Shown: positions 16,810-25,887, counted from the first letter of the stretch. The stretch is 64,000 bases of DNA from Algorimicrobium algoritergicola (GCF_008086165.1 NZ_VSKL01000004.1:124001-188000); one strand, 5' to 3'. Notes: a model not told the origin generated them from the letters alone. Translations and numbers: made by a program.

Positions 16810-17402
16810 TATTCAAAAACCTGCAATTGCATATTGACATTGAAGACCCACTTTTTAATACCGTTTATCCTTTACATATCAAAAAGCTCTCGGAACGCCA
16901 CTGGACACCTGTGGAAGTCGCCAAATTAGCTGCCGATTATTTAGTAGATCAACAAAAATGTAAAGTTTTGGATATTGGTTCCGGAGCTGGAAAATTTTGT
17001 TTAATTGGGGCGGCATCAACAAAAGGGCACTTTTATGGTGTCGAGCAGCGCAAGGAACTTGTCAAGTTGTCTCAAAGAATAGCAAAAAAACATCAAATCC
17101 CGAATGTGCAATTTATGCACGCTAATATTACCGAAATATCTTTTTCTAATTATGATGCGTTCTATTTTTATAATCCTTTTTATGAAAACGTTGACAATTC
17201 CGTTTTAATAGATACCAAAATAGTTTTAGACGAAAAATTATATATCAAGTATTCAGAATATGTAGAAAATCAATTAAAAAAAACACCTAAAGGCACACGG
17301 CTTGTCACGTATTGGAGTAAGTGGTTAGAAATTCCTGAAGAATTTGATTTAGAATTTACAGCCTATAATGGCGAACTGAATTTTTGGGAAAAGAAATTTT
17401 AA
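16806..17402 (+). CDS. Class I SAM-dependent methyltransferase
   Basis: A 198-residue Rossmann methyltransferase. The SAM-binding motif I is VLDIGSGAGKFCLIGA (about 56-71), followed by motif II GVEQRKEL (81-88) with the acidic residue that binds the ribose, and a motif IV region AFYFYNPFYENV. The ATG at 16806 overlaps the previous stop as ATGA, which is why it is preferred to the longer frame further upstream. Its substrate cannot be told: NPFYE resembles the NPPY motif of amino-group methyltransferases but with Phe-Tyr. It sits at the end of the GcvH pair and so might act on a lipoyl protein or a linked metabolite; this is a guess from context. Confidence 0.88.
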   Translation: MIFKNLQLHIDIEDPLFNTVYPLHIKKLSERHWTPVEVAKLAADYLVDQQKCKVLDIGSGAGKFCLIGAASTKGHFYGVEQRKELVKLSQRIAKKHQIPNVQFMHANITEISFSNYDAFYFYNPFYENVDNSVLIDTKIVLDEKLYIKYSEYVENQLKKTPKGTRLVTYWSKWLEIPEEFDLEFTAYNGELNFWEKKF

Positions 17403-17428
17403 TTTCTACGATTAAACAGGTAAACCAC

Positions 17429-17644
17429 ATGCTAAAAAGTAAAGAAATGCTCCTTGAAAAAGGTGTGAAAAAATTAAAAATTATGGGCTTTACCCAAGTT
17501 ACCAAAAACACCATTTTGACGGATGAAATTTACCAACTCTACTTCTTAAGTTTTCTAAATAACATACCTAATCCCAAAAACAATCATGAAATTAGTGCCA
17601 TACAGGAACTAAAATTATACATTGTTAAATTACTTGAAATATAA
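17429..17644 (+). CDS. Small hypothetical protein
   Basis: A 71-residue protein from the ATG at 17429 (MLKSKEMLLEKGVKKLKIMG); a TTG start at 17384 inside the methyltransferase gene would add 15 residues but seems less likely. It looks helical and basic at its N-terminus with no membrane segment, and I recognise no family. It begins 26 bases after the methyltransferase stop on the same strand and so is likely the last gene of the pckA-side transcript. No terminator is visible between its end and the converging SulP gene. Confidence 0.55.
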   Translation: MLKSKEMLLEKGVKKLKIMGFTQVTKNTILTDEIYQLYFLSFLNNIPNPKNNHEISAIQELKLYIVKLLEI

Positions 17645-17669
17645 ATCATACAGCAAACATCAAAAATTA

Positions 17670-19319
17670 TCAAACATTTTCTTGGGCCTTTTCAATAGCC
17701 GTATGAATATCATCAACAACAAATGCACGGTCTATAAATGAAAATATGTCGTTTTTTTCAAAATCAGCCATCAAGGATGTGCTCACACCCGAAATTATGA
17801 CGTTTATTTTTCGAGCCTGATAGCTTTTTAATATTTCTTTAATGCTCTGATAGCCTGTAGCATCAATTAATGGCACATAACGCATTCTTATAATAATAAC
17901 TTGGGGTTGGAAATGCGTATTAGTAATGGTCTCCTGAAATTGTCTGGCTGCTCCAAAAAATAAAGGCCCATTAATTTCATATAAAATAACGCCTTTCGGG
18001 ATTTCCAACAGCTCGTCATCAAAAAGATGTTCCTCATGGCCATTTTCAGATGAAAAACCCTGAATATTAACAGATTCACTCATACGTTTCATAAACATGA
18101 AGCTGGATAATACAATCCCAATTTCTATAGCAATAACCAAGTCAAAGATAACCGTCAATAAAAAAGTAGTAAGTAAAATAATAATATCCATCCTATTACC
18201 TTTTAAAATAGACCTGAATTGCTTCCATTCACTCATATGGTAGGCAACAACCATTAAAATACCCGCTAAACAGGACATAGGTATTAATTTGGCATAAGGG
18301 GCAAACAAAAGCATAATAGCCAATAACACCAGAGCATGAACAATACCAGCAATTGGTGTTCGTCCCCCATTTTTTACATTGGTAGCTGTTCTAGCAATGG
18401 CTCCTGTAGCTGGGATACCACCAAAAAGAGACGACATAATATTGGCTGCGCCCTGGGCAACTAACTCCATATTTGTACGGTGTTTTCCGCCAATCATAGA
18501 ATCCGAAACCACAGCTGAAAGTAGTGATTCAATGCTCCCTAATATAGCAATAGCAAATGCGGGTTGAATAAGCGCTTGTATCGTATCAAAATCAAGCTTC
18601 GGTATTCGGGGTAAACCAATCTGGTTTGGAATACTTCCAAAATTACTTTCAATGGTATCCACAGGAATATGAAAAACCGTTACAGCAATCGTGCTTAATA
18701 CTATAGCAATAATAGAACCTGGAAGCTTTTTTATTATTTTTTGAAAATAAAGTGTCGTAAAAATCGTTGCCACAGCAATACCAATAGCATACCAATTAAT
18801 TTTGTGGAAATTATTAAAATAAACAACCCATTTATCCATAAAATCAGCAGGAACTTTTGTTATATGAAGCCCAAAAAAGTCATTAATTTGTGATGAAAAA
18901 ATAATAACTGCAATCCCACTCGTAAAACCAACAATAAGAGAATATGGAATATATTTTAATAAATTTCCTAGCCGAGCCAATCCAAAACCAATAATAATAA
19001 AGCCGGCCATAAAGGTAGCAATCGTTAACCCATCGGTCCCGTATTCCTGTACAATACCATAAACAATAACAACAAAAGCGCCCGTTGGTCCGCCAATTTG
19101 AACACGACTCCCGCCAAAAGTAGAAATAATGATTCCTGCAATAATGGCGGTTACGATTCCCTTTTCAGGCGAAACACCAGAAGCAATTGCAAAAGCAATT
19201 GCCAATGGTAATGCAACAATCCCCACAATTATTCCCGAAATAATATCTTTAATTAAAGTGTCCTTGGATATACCTTGCTTTAAAAGAGAAAATAATTTGG
19301 GTATAAATTCCTTCTGCAT
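17670..19319 (-). CDS. SulP-family inorganic anion transporter
   Basis: A 549-residue membrane transporter with about 12-14 hydrophobic helices over residues 20-420 and a cytoplasmic STAS domain at about 440-549 (VILYEINGPLFFGAARQFQ; IIRMRYVPLIDATGYQSI). The SulP signature region GGSRVQIGGPTGAFVVIV lies near residues 69-86. Members carry sulfate, bicarbonate, chloride or dicarboxylates; the substrate cannot be read from sequence. Bicarbonate or a dicarboxylate would fit the neighbouring PEP carboxykinase and isocitrate dehydrogenase genes, while sulfate remains possible. It converges with the GcvH-methyltransferase cluster and lies downstream of the DUF983 gene on the same strand. Confidence 0.92.
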   Translation of the reverse strand: MQKEFIPKLFSLLKQGISKDTLIKDIISGIIVGIVALPLAIAFAIASGVSPEKGIVTAIIAGIIISTFGGSRVQIGGPTGAFVVIVYGIVQEYGTDGLTIATFMAGFIIIGFGLARLGNLLKYIPYSLIVGFTSGIAVIIFSSQINDFFGLHITKVPADFMDKWVVYFNNFHKINWYAIGIAVATIFTTLYFQKIIKKLPGSIIAIVLSTIAVTVFHIPVDTIESNFGSIPNQIGLPRIPKLDFDTIQALIQPAFAIAILGSIESLLSAVVSDSMIGGKHRTNMELVAQGAANIMSSLFGGIPATGAIARTATNVKNGGRTPIAGIVHALVLLAIMLLFAPYAKLIPMSCLAGILMVVAYHMSEWKQFRSILKGNRMDIIILLTTFLLTVIFDLVIAIEIGIVLSSFMFMKRMSESVNIQGFSSENGHEEHLFDDELLEIPKGVILYEINGPLFFGAARQFQETITNTHFQPQVIIIRMRYVPLIDATGYQSIKEILKSYQARKINVIISGVSTSLMADFEKNDIFSFIDRAFVVDDIHTAIEKAQENV

Positions 19320-19364
19320 CTGTTTAATAATTTTATAACTAGTCCTGTTAAGTCTAATGTTATG

Positions 19365-19745
19365 TTACCACTTGGTTGTATAATCAATAGTCATATTTAA
19401 TAAAACAGCTCTTGCAACTCGCATTAACGGAATCTGAAGTATAAAACTAAAAACAATCACTAAGGGGTAAAGAAATTTGAAAAAACCATGAATAGTATCT
19501 AATGAAAATCCTAATAATATTAATGGGATAAAAACAACAAGCACAATAGGGTAACTAATCCATAAAGCAGCCGTGTAAAATCCTGGTTCTAGTTTAAAAT
19601 CTTGCTTACAGTGTTCACAGGCATTGGGCATGTCTAGAATTCCTGAAAAAACAAATAATCCAGGATTGTGGAATAAATTTCCAATTTGACAACGTGGGCA
19701 TTTTAATTTTAAAACGCTGTACAGTTTTGTTCCTTTCTTCATCAA
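19365..19745 (-). CDS. DUF983 domain membrane protein
   Basis: A 126-residue protein with a zinc-ribbon-like pair of CxxC motifs (CPRCQIG near residue 15; CEHCKQD near residue 39) followed by two membrane helices (about 56-78 and 85-108). This is the DUF983 layout, a family common in Bacteroidota and Alphaproteobacteria and sometimes near cytochrome oxidase genes; its role is unknown. It lies between icd and the SulP transporter gene on the same strand, 43 bases after icd, and may share their transcript. Confidence 0.88.
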   Translation of the reverse strand: MMKKGTKLYSVLKLKCPRCQIGNLFHNPGLFVFSGILDMPNACEHCKQDFKLEPGFYTAALWISYPIVLVVFIPLILLGFSLDTIHGFFKFLYPLVIVFSFILQIPLMRVARAVLLNMTIDYTTKW

Positions 19746-19788
19746 TTATCTTCAAATTAGTTATCAGCCAGCTTTTGTGTAAATCGGT

Positions 19789-21009
19789 TTACATATTTTT
19801 TACAATAGCTTTCCCAAATTCAGAACATTTAAGCAGGGTTGCATCGGTCATTAATCTTTCAAAATCATAGGTAACCGTTTTGTTTTTAATAGCCCCTTTC
19901 AATCCCTTCACTATAAAATCTGCTGCCTCTTGCCAACCTAAATATTCCAACATCATAACGCCAGAAAGTATTTCGGAGGAAGGGTTCACCTTATCTAGGT
20001 CTTTATACTTAGGCGCTGTGCCATGGGTGGCTTCAAATATAGAAACTCCCGTTTTGTAGTTTATGTTTGCCCCTGGCGCAATGCCTATCCCACCTACAAT
20101 AGCAGCCAAAGCATCAGAAATATAATCGCCATTTAAGTTTAATGTTGCAATAATGTCATATTGTTCGGGTCTTAAAATAATTTGTTGCAAAAAAGCGTCC
20201 GCAATAACATCCTTTATTATGAGTTGATGGCCATCCTTATCAATAACCTGCCAAGGACCTCCTTCATAATCGTGTGCTGAAAATTCATCTTTAGCCAATT
20301 GATAACCCCACTCTTTAAATTTACCCTCGGTGAATTTCATAATATTACCCTTATGCACAAGAGTAACCGAATCCTTTTTATTTTCAAGGGCATATAATAT
20401 AGCCGCTCGCACTAAACGCTCTGTCCCCTCTTTGGACACCGGTTTAATTCCAATAGATGTGGTTTCTGGGAAACGAATAGCGGTAACACCCATCTCGTTG
20501 GTTAAAAAATCCATCACTTTTTTCACTTCAGGAGTACCATCCAGCCATTCAATTCCCGCGTAAATATCTTCAGTGTTTTCCCTAAAAATAACCATATCCA
20601 CCCGTTCCGGATGCTTAACAGGCGTGGGTACACCCGCATACCATTTTACGGGTCTAACACAAGCATATAAATCAAGTTGTTGCCGTAATGCCACATTAAG
20701 GGATCGCATGCCACCACCTATTGGTGTGGTTAACGGTCCCTTTATAGCCACAAGATATTTTTTAATACTATTAATGGTAGCTTCTGGTAACCACTCCCCT
20801 GTTTTCTCAAAAGCCTTTTCACCCGCATAAACTTCCTGCCATTTAATTCTTCTGTAATCGCCATATGCTTTATTAACAGCCGTATCTATAACTAATTTGG
20901 TCGCTTTCCAAATATCTGGACCAATACCATCACCTTCAATAAATGGAATAACAGGATTATTTGGTACATGTAATTTACCGTTAATAAGGCTAATTTTGCT
21001 TTCGTTCAT
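19789..21009 (-). CDS. icd: NADP-dependent isocitrate dehydrogenase
   Basis: A 406-residue enzyme of the TCA cycle that oxidises isocitrate to 2-oxoglutarate with NADP+. Seen in order: [11 protein letters not shown] (start of the fold, near 22-32), [30 protein letters not shown] (near 142), [13 protein letters not shown] and [18 protein letters not shown]. The Lys-Tyr in APKY is the NADP-specific pair of the E. coli type enzyme. The residue equal to the regulatory Ser113 of E. coli Icd is Thr here. The start [16 protein letters not shown] at 21009 matches E. coli-type length; a start 12 codons earlier is possible. It is divergent from a Crp/Fnr gene with a palindrome in the gap. Confidence 0.96.
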   Translation of the reverse strand: MNESKISLINGKLHVPNNPVIPFIEGDGIGPDIWKATKLVIDTAVNKAYGDYRRIKWQEVYAGEKAFEKTGEWLPEATINSIKKYLVAIKGPLTTPIGGGMRSLNVALRQQLDLYACVRPVKWYAGVPTPVKHPERVDMVIFRENTEDIYAGIEWLDGTPEVKKVMDFLTNEMGVTAIRFPETTSIGIKPVSKEGTERLVRAAILYALENKKDSVTLVHKGNIMKFTEGKFKEWGYQLAKDEFSAHDYEGGPWQVIDKDGHQLIIKDVIADAFLQQIILRPEQYDIIATLNLNGDYISDALAAIVGGIGIAPGANINYKTGVSIFEATHGTAPKYKDLDKVNPSSEILSGVMMLEYLGWQEAADFIVKGLKGAIKNKTVTYDFERLMTDATLLKCSEFGKAIVKNM

Positions 21010-21060
21010 AGGGCTAATTAAGTTAAATTGAACACAAACATACAATAAATGTTAGTCAAA

Positions 21061-21080
21061 AACATAACAAATGTTATGTT
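21061..21080. promoter_or_regulatory. Palindrome in the icd-regulator divergent gap
   Basis: AACATAAC-aaat-GTTATGTT: perfect 8-base arms with a 4-base spacer, containing TAACAAATGTTA. It lies 52 bases from the icd start and 31 bases from the regulator start, a natural place for an operator of the adjacent Crp/Fnr-type protein. Confidence 0.6.
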
Positions 21081-21110
21081 TTTAATTGTTATTTATTATA
21101 TATTTGACAG

Positions 21111-21812
21111 ATGAAAAAATTCTATTCGCAATTTGATTTTCAAAGTGGACTGCTTTTTGACGCATTAACAACTCATGAAAAAAAAATGGTCTCTGATGCT
21201 ATGGAACCTTTAATCATAAAAAAAGGGAGTCTGTTATTTTATGAAGAAGGAGTGCCAACAGGCATCTTTCAGATTAAGAAAGGAAAGGCTAAAAAATTTA
21301 AACGCGGTTTTTCTGGATCCGAACAAATTTTTTATATCTACGCAACAGGTGATGTGCTAGGATATCATGCCTTATTTGGAGAGGAACGCTATCAAGATTC
21401 GTGCGAAGCCTTAGAGGATCTGGAAGTTAATTTTATTGCTAAAGAGGCATTTTTTCAATTATTGCTTGATATTCCTGCTCTGCAACGCACGTTTATAAAA
21501 AATATAGGACATGAGTTTGGGGTACTTGCCAATATCATTACAGTACTTGCCCAAAAAAATTTAAATGCCCGCTTGGCTATTAATTTACTTATTCTGGAAA
21601 ACCGCTTCCAAAAACATGATAAAAAGGGCGGTATCGATTTAACTCGAGAAGATTTAGCAAACATTATTGGTACCTCTCCTGAAAGTTTAGGAAGAAGTCT
21701 CAAACAGTTTAAAGATGAAGGAATAATTACAATAAATAAAAGGGTTATCTATATAAAAAGCACAGAACAAATACAGCAATTATTAAATATGGAAAGTAAT
21801 CTTATGGAATAA
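21111..21812 (+). CDS. Crp/Fnr-family transcriptional regulator (second copy)
   Basis: A 233-residue paralogue of the regulator at 13424-14104, with the same layout: cyclic-nucleotide-binding-type barrel at about 18-115 (GSEQIFYIYATGDVLGYHAL) and Crp-type winged helix at about 155-220 (REDLANIIGTSPESLGRSL). The recognition helix keeps Glu and Arg (P-E-S-L-G-R). It has no N-terminal cysteine cluster. The shared phrase EFGVLANIITVLAQ against EFSVLANLMAVLSQ shows they are close relatives. It is divergent from icd and likely controls it and itself through the palindrome at 21061-21080. A TATATTTG box (21099-21106) lies very near its ATG, so the transcript could be almost leaderless or the true start may be slightly downstream. 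Confidence 0.9.
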   Translation: MKKFYSQFDFQSGLLFDALTTHEKKMVSDAMEPLIIKKGSLLFYEEGVPTGIFQIKKGKAKKFKRGFSGSEQIFYIYATGDVLGYHALFGEERYQDSCEALEDLEVNFIAKEAFFQLLLDIPALQRTFIKNIGHEFGVLANIITVLAQKNLNARLAINLLILENRFQKHDKKGGIDLTREDLANIIGTSPESLGRSLKQFKDEGIITINKRVIYIKSTEQIQQLLNMESNLME

Positions 21813-22454
21813 AGCCTACCACACCATTTTTAAATCACAAAAAAACAAACTTCAGCAAAATATGTATCGCCTTTAAACAAAACTACTTTTTAACTAGTCG
21901 CTACAATATCCCGTTCCTCTTAGGTCAGCTCATACAACGCATAAACCAGACTATTTCCTTTCGGTTTGGACTACTAATGCAAAATCTTTAATAACGCCCA
22001 ATTTTCTTTAACAGAAGTTTAGAAATTTTAATGTGGCTTTCTTATTTTAAAACTAGGTCTTACAATAACCACTTTAACCTAACGGTATAATGGTCATATT
22101 TTTAGTTATAGATTAAGATCATAATAGTGGACCTCATACTTCACTTAAAATATGCGCAATAGTAGTAAAGTAGCTGCCCAAACATGTTTATATCCATACT
22201 TAAAACCGATGATAAGCTACTGCAATCACTAAATTTCAAACGATTATTTAATATTATCTAGTCCAAAAAGTGCTCCCATAAAAAGGTTTAAAAATTATAG
22301 CTATAGTTTTTGTTAACCTTTCCCTTCTAATATCATAAATCAAGTAAAGTACCATTTTCAAACACCAAAAAAACCTAAACACGGTCGGGCTTTTGTTTGC
22401 CGCAACCCAAAATCTTTATCACTTAATTTAGTATGAACCAATAAAAAAACACCC
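21813..22454. other. Intergenic stretch without a recognised gene
   Basis: About 640 bases of AT-rich sequence between the regulator and the BspA-like gene. I see no convincing reading frame on either strand. It holds a 25-base stretch (22000-22024) that recurs with one mismatch at 13265-13289. Confidence 0.6.
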
Positions 22455-23753
22455 ATGAAAACCTTACAATTACATGTCAAAGCATTAATAATCTTATTAG
22501 TAATAGGTACTGCCTTTGCCAGTTGCAGTAGTGACGACGACGTTGCCATTGCAAAAATAAAATATCAGGTATCTATAAATGCGTCCCCAAGTAATGGTGG
22601 AACCGTAACCCCACAAAGCGGAGAATTTGAAAAAGACCAACAAATTAATATAACAGCCATACCTGCTGCCGGTTGGCAATTTAAAGAATGGCAAGGCAAT
22701 ATTACGGGAACCGCAAACCCTATGCAACTTACTGTAAATGCCACGAAAACCGTAACGGCAGTCTTTGAAAGAAGCCTATTCTATCTCGCAGAAAACGGCG
22801 TAACGGTACTGGCTCCAGACGCTGCCGTGGGCAATTCAGGTGTTGTAAATGGAATTACCTACACCAAACGTACCGCCGACCAAATTACACCTGAAAATGC
22901 CGAAACCACCTGTACCACCGGAATTACGGATATGTCTGAATTATTTATGGACGACACCAACTTTAACGGAGACATTAGTCATTGGGATGTAAGCTCTGTA
23001 ACCAATATGAGCTTAATGTTTTACAAGGCATCCAGCTTTAACCGAGACTTAAACAGTTGGGATGTGAGTAATGTAACGGATATGAGTTCCATGTTTTCAA
23101 AAGCGACTATTTTTAACGGAAACATCAGCAACTGGAATGTAAGCAGTGTAACAACTATGTTTGGCATGTTTCGGGACACCAATGCCTTTAACGGTAATAT
23201 AAGCGACTGGGATGTGAGCAGTGTAACCGCCATGAATCAAATGTTCTATAGTAGCGTCAACTTTAATGGAGATTTAAACAACTGGAATGTGAGCAACGTA
23301 ACAGATATGAGCTATATGTTTTGGGAAACTAACGCATTTCACGGAAATATAAGCAATTGGAATGTGGGCAGTGTAACGAATATGTATCATATGTTTCGTG
23401 GCGCCGGTAACTTTAACAGCGACATTGGCAACTGGAATGTAAGTCAAGTAACAGATATGTCAGGTATGTTTACGGATGCCACCTCCTTTAATCAGAATCT
23501 AAATGCATGGAATGTTGGTCTAGTAACAAAAATGAATAACATGTTTAGTGGTGCTAGCGTTTATAATGGGAATATGCACAACTGGCAAGTAAGCCGTGTC
23601 ACCAATATGGATTATATGTTTTCACGTGCAACCAATTTTAACCAAAATCTAACCAATTGGTGTGTCATACATATTCCGTCAGAACCTACTGGATTTGCCA
23701 ACAACAGTGCATTAACAAATAGCAATAAACCAAGATGGGGCTTCTGTTTATAA
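22455..23753 (+). CDS. BspA-like (DUF285) repeat lipoprotein
   Basis: A 432-residue exported protein. The signal peptide ends in an FASC lipobox near residue 24, followed by SSDDD, typical of surface-exposed Bacteroidota lipoproteins. Residues about 37-103 form an InlB/Listeria-Bacteroides-type beta repeat (NGGTVTPQSGEF; GWQFKEWQG). Residues about 160-405 hold ten BspA-type repeats of exactly 25 residues with the pattern F-N-x-x-(I/L)-x-x-W-x-V-x-x-V-T-x-M-x-x-M-F. Such repeats form leucine-rich-repeat-like solenoids used in adhesion. No T9SS tail is present. The gene stands alone; a terminator follows at 23895-23922. The ligand is unknown. Confidence 0.92.
   Translation: MKTLQLHVKALIILLVIGTAFASCSSDDDVAIAKIKYQVSINASPSNGGTVTPQSGEFEKDQQINITAIPAAGWQFKEWQGNITGTANPMQLTVNATKTVTAVFERSLFYLAENGVTVLAPDAAVGNSGVVNGITYTKRTADQITPENAETTCTTGITDMSELFMDDTNFNGDISHWDVSSVTNMSLMFYKASSFNRDLNSWDVSNVTDMSSMFSKATIFNGNISNWNVSSVTTMFGMFRDTNAFNGNISDWDVSSVTAMNQMFYSSVNFNGDLNNWNVSNVTDMSYMFWETNAFHGNISNWNVGSVTNMYHMFRGAGNFNSDIGNWNVSQVTDMSGMFTDATSFNQNLNAWNVGLVTKMNNMFSGASVYNGNMHNWQVSRVTNMDYMFSRATNFNQNLTNWCVIHIPSEPTGFANNSALTNSNKPRWGFCL
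22935..23665 (+). repeat. Ten 75-bp BspA-type coding repeats
   Basis: Tandem 25-codon units inside the lipoprotein gene, each with a W-(D/N)-V-S-x-V-T-x-M core. Nucleotide identity among units is partial, so the array is old, but several units (around 23,000-23,330) are similar enough to recombine. Confidence 0.85.
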
Positions 23754-23894
23754 AACAAATAAACGTCGTAAGGCAACAATAGATGCAAACGCCAGGAATT
23801 GTAACATGTTCAATAAATAATTAGCATGTATAATGTGTACAAGCTGAACAAAAACTACAACCCTACTTGATTTTAATACATTAACAAAATATTC

Positions 23895-23922
23895 AGTCCT
23901 GCTTCGGTAGGACTTTTTTTTT
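23895..23922 (+). terminator. Rho-independent terminator after the BspA-like gene
   Basis: The stem AGTCCT/AGGACT with a GCTTCGGT loop is followed by a run of T. It lies about 140 bases after the lipoprotein stop. Confidence 0.75.
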
Positions 23923-24069
23923 GCACCTAAAAGCCTAATTTTTAATGTACTCAACAAATAAAAAAACTCCACAACCCTGTCTGTCGCTAGGCAGAAAACA
24001 ACTTAACAGCAATGCAACTTTCCAGCGCTCCACCTTTACGAGAAAACCCAAAAATCTAAAAATCCAACA

Positions 24070-24100
24070 AAAAAAACCCAACCAAATAAATTGGCTGGGC
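24070..24100 (-). terminator. Terminator of the T9SS cargo gene
   Basis: Read on the minus strand, CCCAGCCAA and TTGGTTGGG arms (one G-T pair) are followed by a run of eight or so T. It lies about 25 bases past the stop of the minus-strand gene at 24126. Confidence 0.7.
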
Positions 24101-24125
24101 ATTAATATAAACTCACATGCAGCTA

Positions 24126-24872
24126 TTACAACTTAATAAAACGGATAGCTTGGTTGTTATCTGCCTGTAAAAAATAAACACCAGCTTGCAGGGGTTCTAA
24201 TAAAATACTTGAGCCATTTCCAAAACGACCCGTTTTTACAGCCTGCCCTAAAGCATTGTAAATAGTGTACTGTTCAGCATCTGGCAATCCAGATACCTGA
24301 AGCTCTTGATGTACCGGATTCGGACTAACAAACACCTTACTTGGGGCTAGCGCATAGCTATCAAGGCCTAACGTGTTTAAATTACCTGTAAACGCATCCA
24401 TATTAACATTATAAAAATCAGTCGATGTCAACCGGACTTCATCCACTTGAATATCACCAAACGTTAAGGTAGCTTCAGTTCCTGTTGCAACCGTTTGTGT
24501 ACTTCCAACTAAAACATCAGCCACATAGCCACCTATAGATACCGTAGCGGCATTCGTATTATTAATAAAAATACTGCTAAAAGTAAACTCGGCACCATCC
24601 GTTCTTTTAATGGTCACTTTTTCAGTAGTGCCAAAATTCGCAGCACCTGATAACACATTAATAGACGCTGAATTACCAAGGCCATAAGCATTTTCCCAAG
24701 CAAAATCACCGCCATCACCATCACTTGTAAAACTAAAGGTAAACGAAACACCCTGAAGGGTTTTAGTCATACTGGTAGTAATACCTGTATTAGTATCAAA
24801 GTTTTCTGTAAAAGATTGCGCATAGCTTAATGTTACGCATAGCAAAGCTGCTAAAAAAGTAATTTTTTTCAT
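24126..24872 (-). CDS. Secreted protein with T9SS type A sorting domain
   Basis: A 248-residue secreted protein: signal peptide (residues 1-18, ending SYAQ), a beta-rich middle with no family I recognise (residues 19-165), and a C-terminal type IX secretion sorting domain at about 173-248 (VSPNPVHQELQVSG; YTIYNALGQAVKTGRF; LQAGVYFLQADN; RFIKL). The signature marks export across the outer membrane by the T9SS. The middle contains repeated Gly/Ser/Thr strands reminiscent of a carbohydrate-binding or adhesin-type sandwich, but no motif settles this. A TAAATTTG box lies upstream and a terminator downstream, so it is probably a single-gene transcript. Confidence 0.9.
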   Translation of the reverse strand: MKKITFLAALLCVTLSYAQSFTENFDTNTGITTSMTKTLQGVSFTFSFTSDGDGGDFAWENAYGLGNSASINVLSGAANFGTTEKVTIKRTDGAEFTFSSIFINNTNAATVSIGGYVADVLVGSTQTVATGTEATLTFGDIQVDEVRLTSTDFYNVNMDAFTGNLNTLGLDSYALAPSKVFVSPNPVHQELQVSGLPDAEQYTIYNALGQAVKTGRFGNGSSILLEPLQAGVYFLQADNNQAIRFIKL

Positions 24873-24905
24873 AAGTAGGTTTTATTAGGGTTAAAAAAAT
24901 TGATG

Positions 24906-24913
24906 CAAATTTA
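24906..24913 (-). promoter_or_regulatory. Candidate -7 element of the T9SS cargo gene
   Basis: The minus strand reads TAAATTTG followed by C, 33 bases before the ATG at 24872, matching the Bacteroidota TAnnTTTG consensus. Confidence 0.5.
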
Positions 24914-25076
24914 ATATTAAATAAAATTTCCAACAATTTTAATTCACAATAAATCAGCAGTTTTTTTAAAATTATAATAGCTATAAAATAAATACAAAAA
25001 TAACACAACCTAAAAACCGAAACCTTATAATAAACAATCAACTTCAATTTCAATTTCAAAAGTCCCCTTTGGGCAT

Positions 25077-25829
25077 TTATGGGTTTACTTCCAACACTCC
25101 AATCCCAACACCATTCCGGGCATGTAGCAAATACATAAGCCCATCAACCTCTTGGTAATACCGCACGCCTAAAACCGCTACCTGCAAACCCAAACCACTC
25201 GGCAGACTGGTAGGTGTCAAACTCAAGGAAGTACCAGAAAAATCTTTAGCCAAAACCACAGGTGCCGCCAAATGCAAATGAGAAGCCAACGTCTCAAAAT
25301 TAAAATCCAAAACCCCAAACTGCAAGGCAATATGGGTAGCACCCGGAATAAAAGACACCTGCGTCATATTAAATTTAGGAAAAACTACTGTATGAGTTCC
25401 CCAATCCATAGAAAACGAAAAAGGCAATACCTGTTGCAGCACACAATCGGGTGTATAGTTAAAATCTTGAAGCAATTGCTGGCCCAAATCCGTCGTTAAA
25501 CCGTTTGCAACGCGCCGTTCACCACGCGCATTAATAGTGTCCAAAGCTTTTAATTGGGTAAACATGGTCATCAACCGGCTATGAAAAAACGTAAACTTAT
25601 GCTGGGTATAAAACGGCCGTAACGCCATACGATAGGCTTTATTTACGCGTGAACAATGTCCAAACTCGCTTCCATTTTCACGTACCCGCCGCATACTAGC
25701 TTTGGTTTTTATTGCCGTGCCATTAAACCCACCACCCGCTTCACGCGCCACAGGTTTCCCATTCAAATAATAAAAATTAATCCCACCAATCGTCCCAACC
25801 AATGGAATAATACCTTTTTGCTTTGCCAT
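25077..25829 (-). CDS. Bacteroidota-specific conserved hypothetical protein
   Basis: A 250-residue protein beginning MAKQKGIIPLVGTIGGIN, with the pattern GTIGGINFYYLNGKPVARE then RRVRENGSEFGHC. I recognise this opening as a lineage-specific family often seen in Flavobacteriia but with no known function. The C-terminal half (about 145-250) is beta-rich, with alternating hydrophobic residues and no signal peptide or membrane helix. No adjacent gene shares its strand closely. Its 5' flank runs within 57 bases into the heptamer array at 25,888, the same arrangement as the four-helix-bundle gene at 8421-8780. I can give no reaction. Confidence 0.72.
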   Translation of the reverse strand: MAKQKGIIPLVGTIGGINFYYLNGKPVAREAGGGFNGTAIKTKASMRRVRENGSEFGHCSRVNKAYRMALRPFYTQHKFTFFHSRLMTMFTQLKALDTINARGERRVANGLTTDLGQQLLQDFNYTPDCVLQQVLPFSFSMDWGTHTVVFPKFNMTQVSFIPGATHIALQFGVLDFNFETLASHLHLAAPVVLAKDFSGTSLSLTPTSLPSGLGLQVAVLGVRYYQEVDGLMYLLHARNGVGIGVLEVNP

Positions 25830-25887
25830 AATATGTCAATTTTAAATGAATAACATCCGAATAACGTTTCTAATCAGCAATCACATT

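Noticed and set aside
23945..24136. 63-residue plus-strand protein between the BspA-like and T9SS genes
   Set aside because: It runs through the terminator of the opposite gene, is low in complexity and has no promoter or family support.
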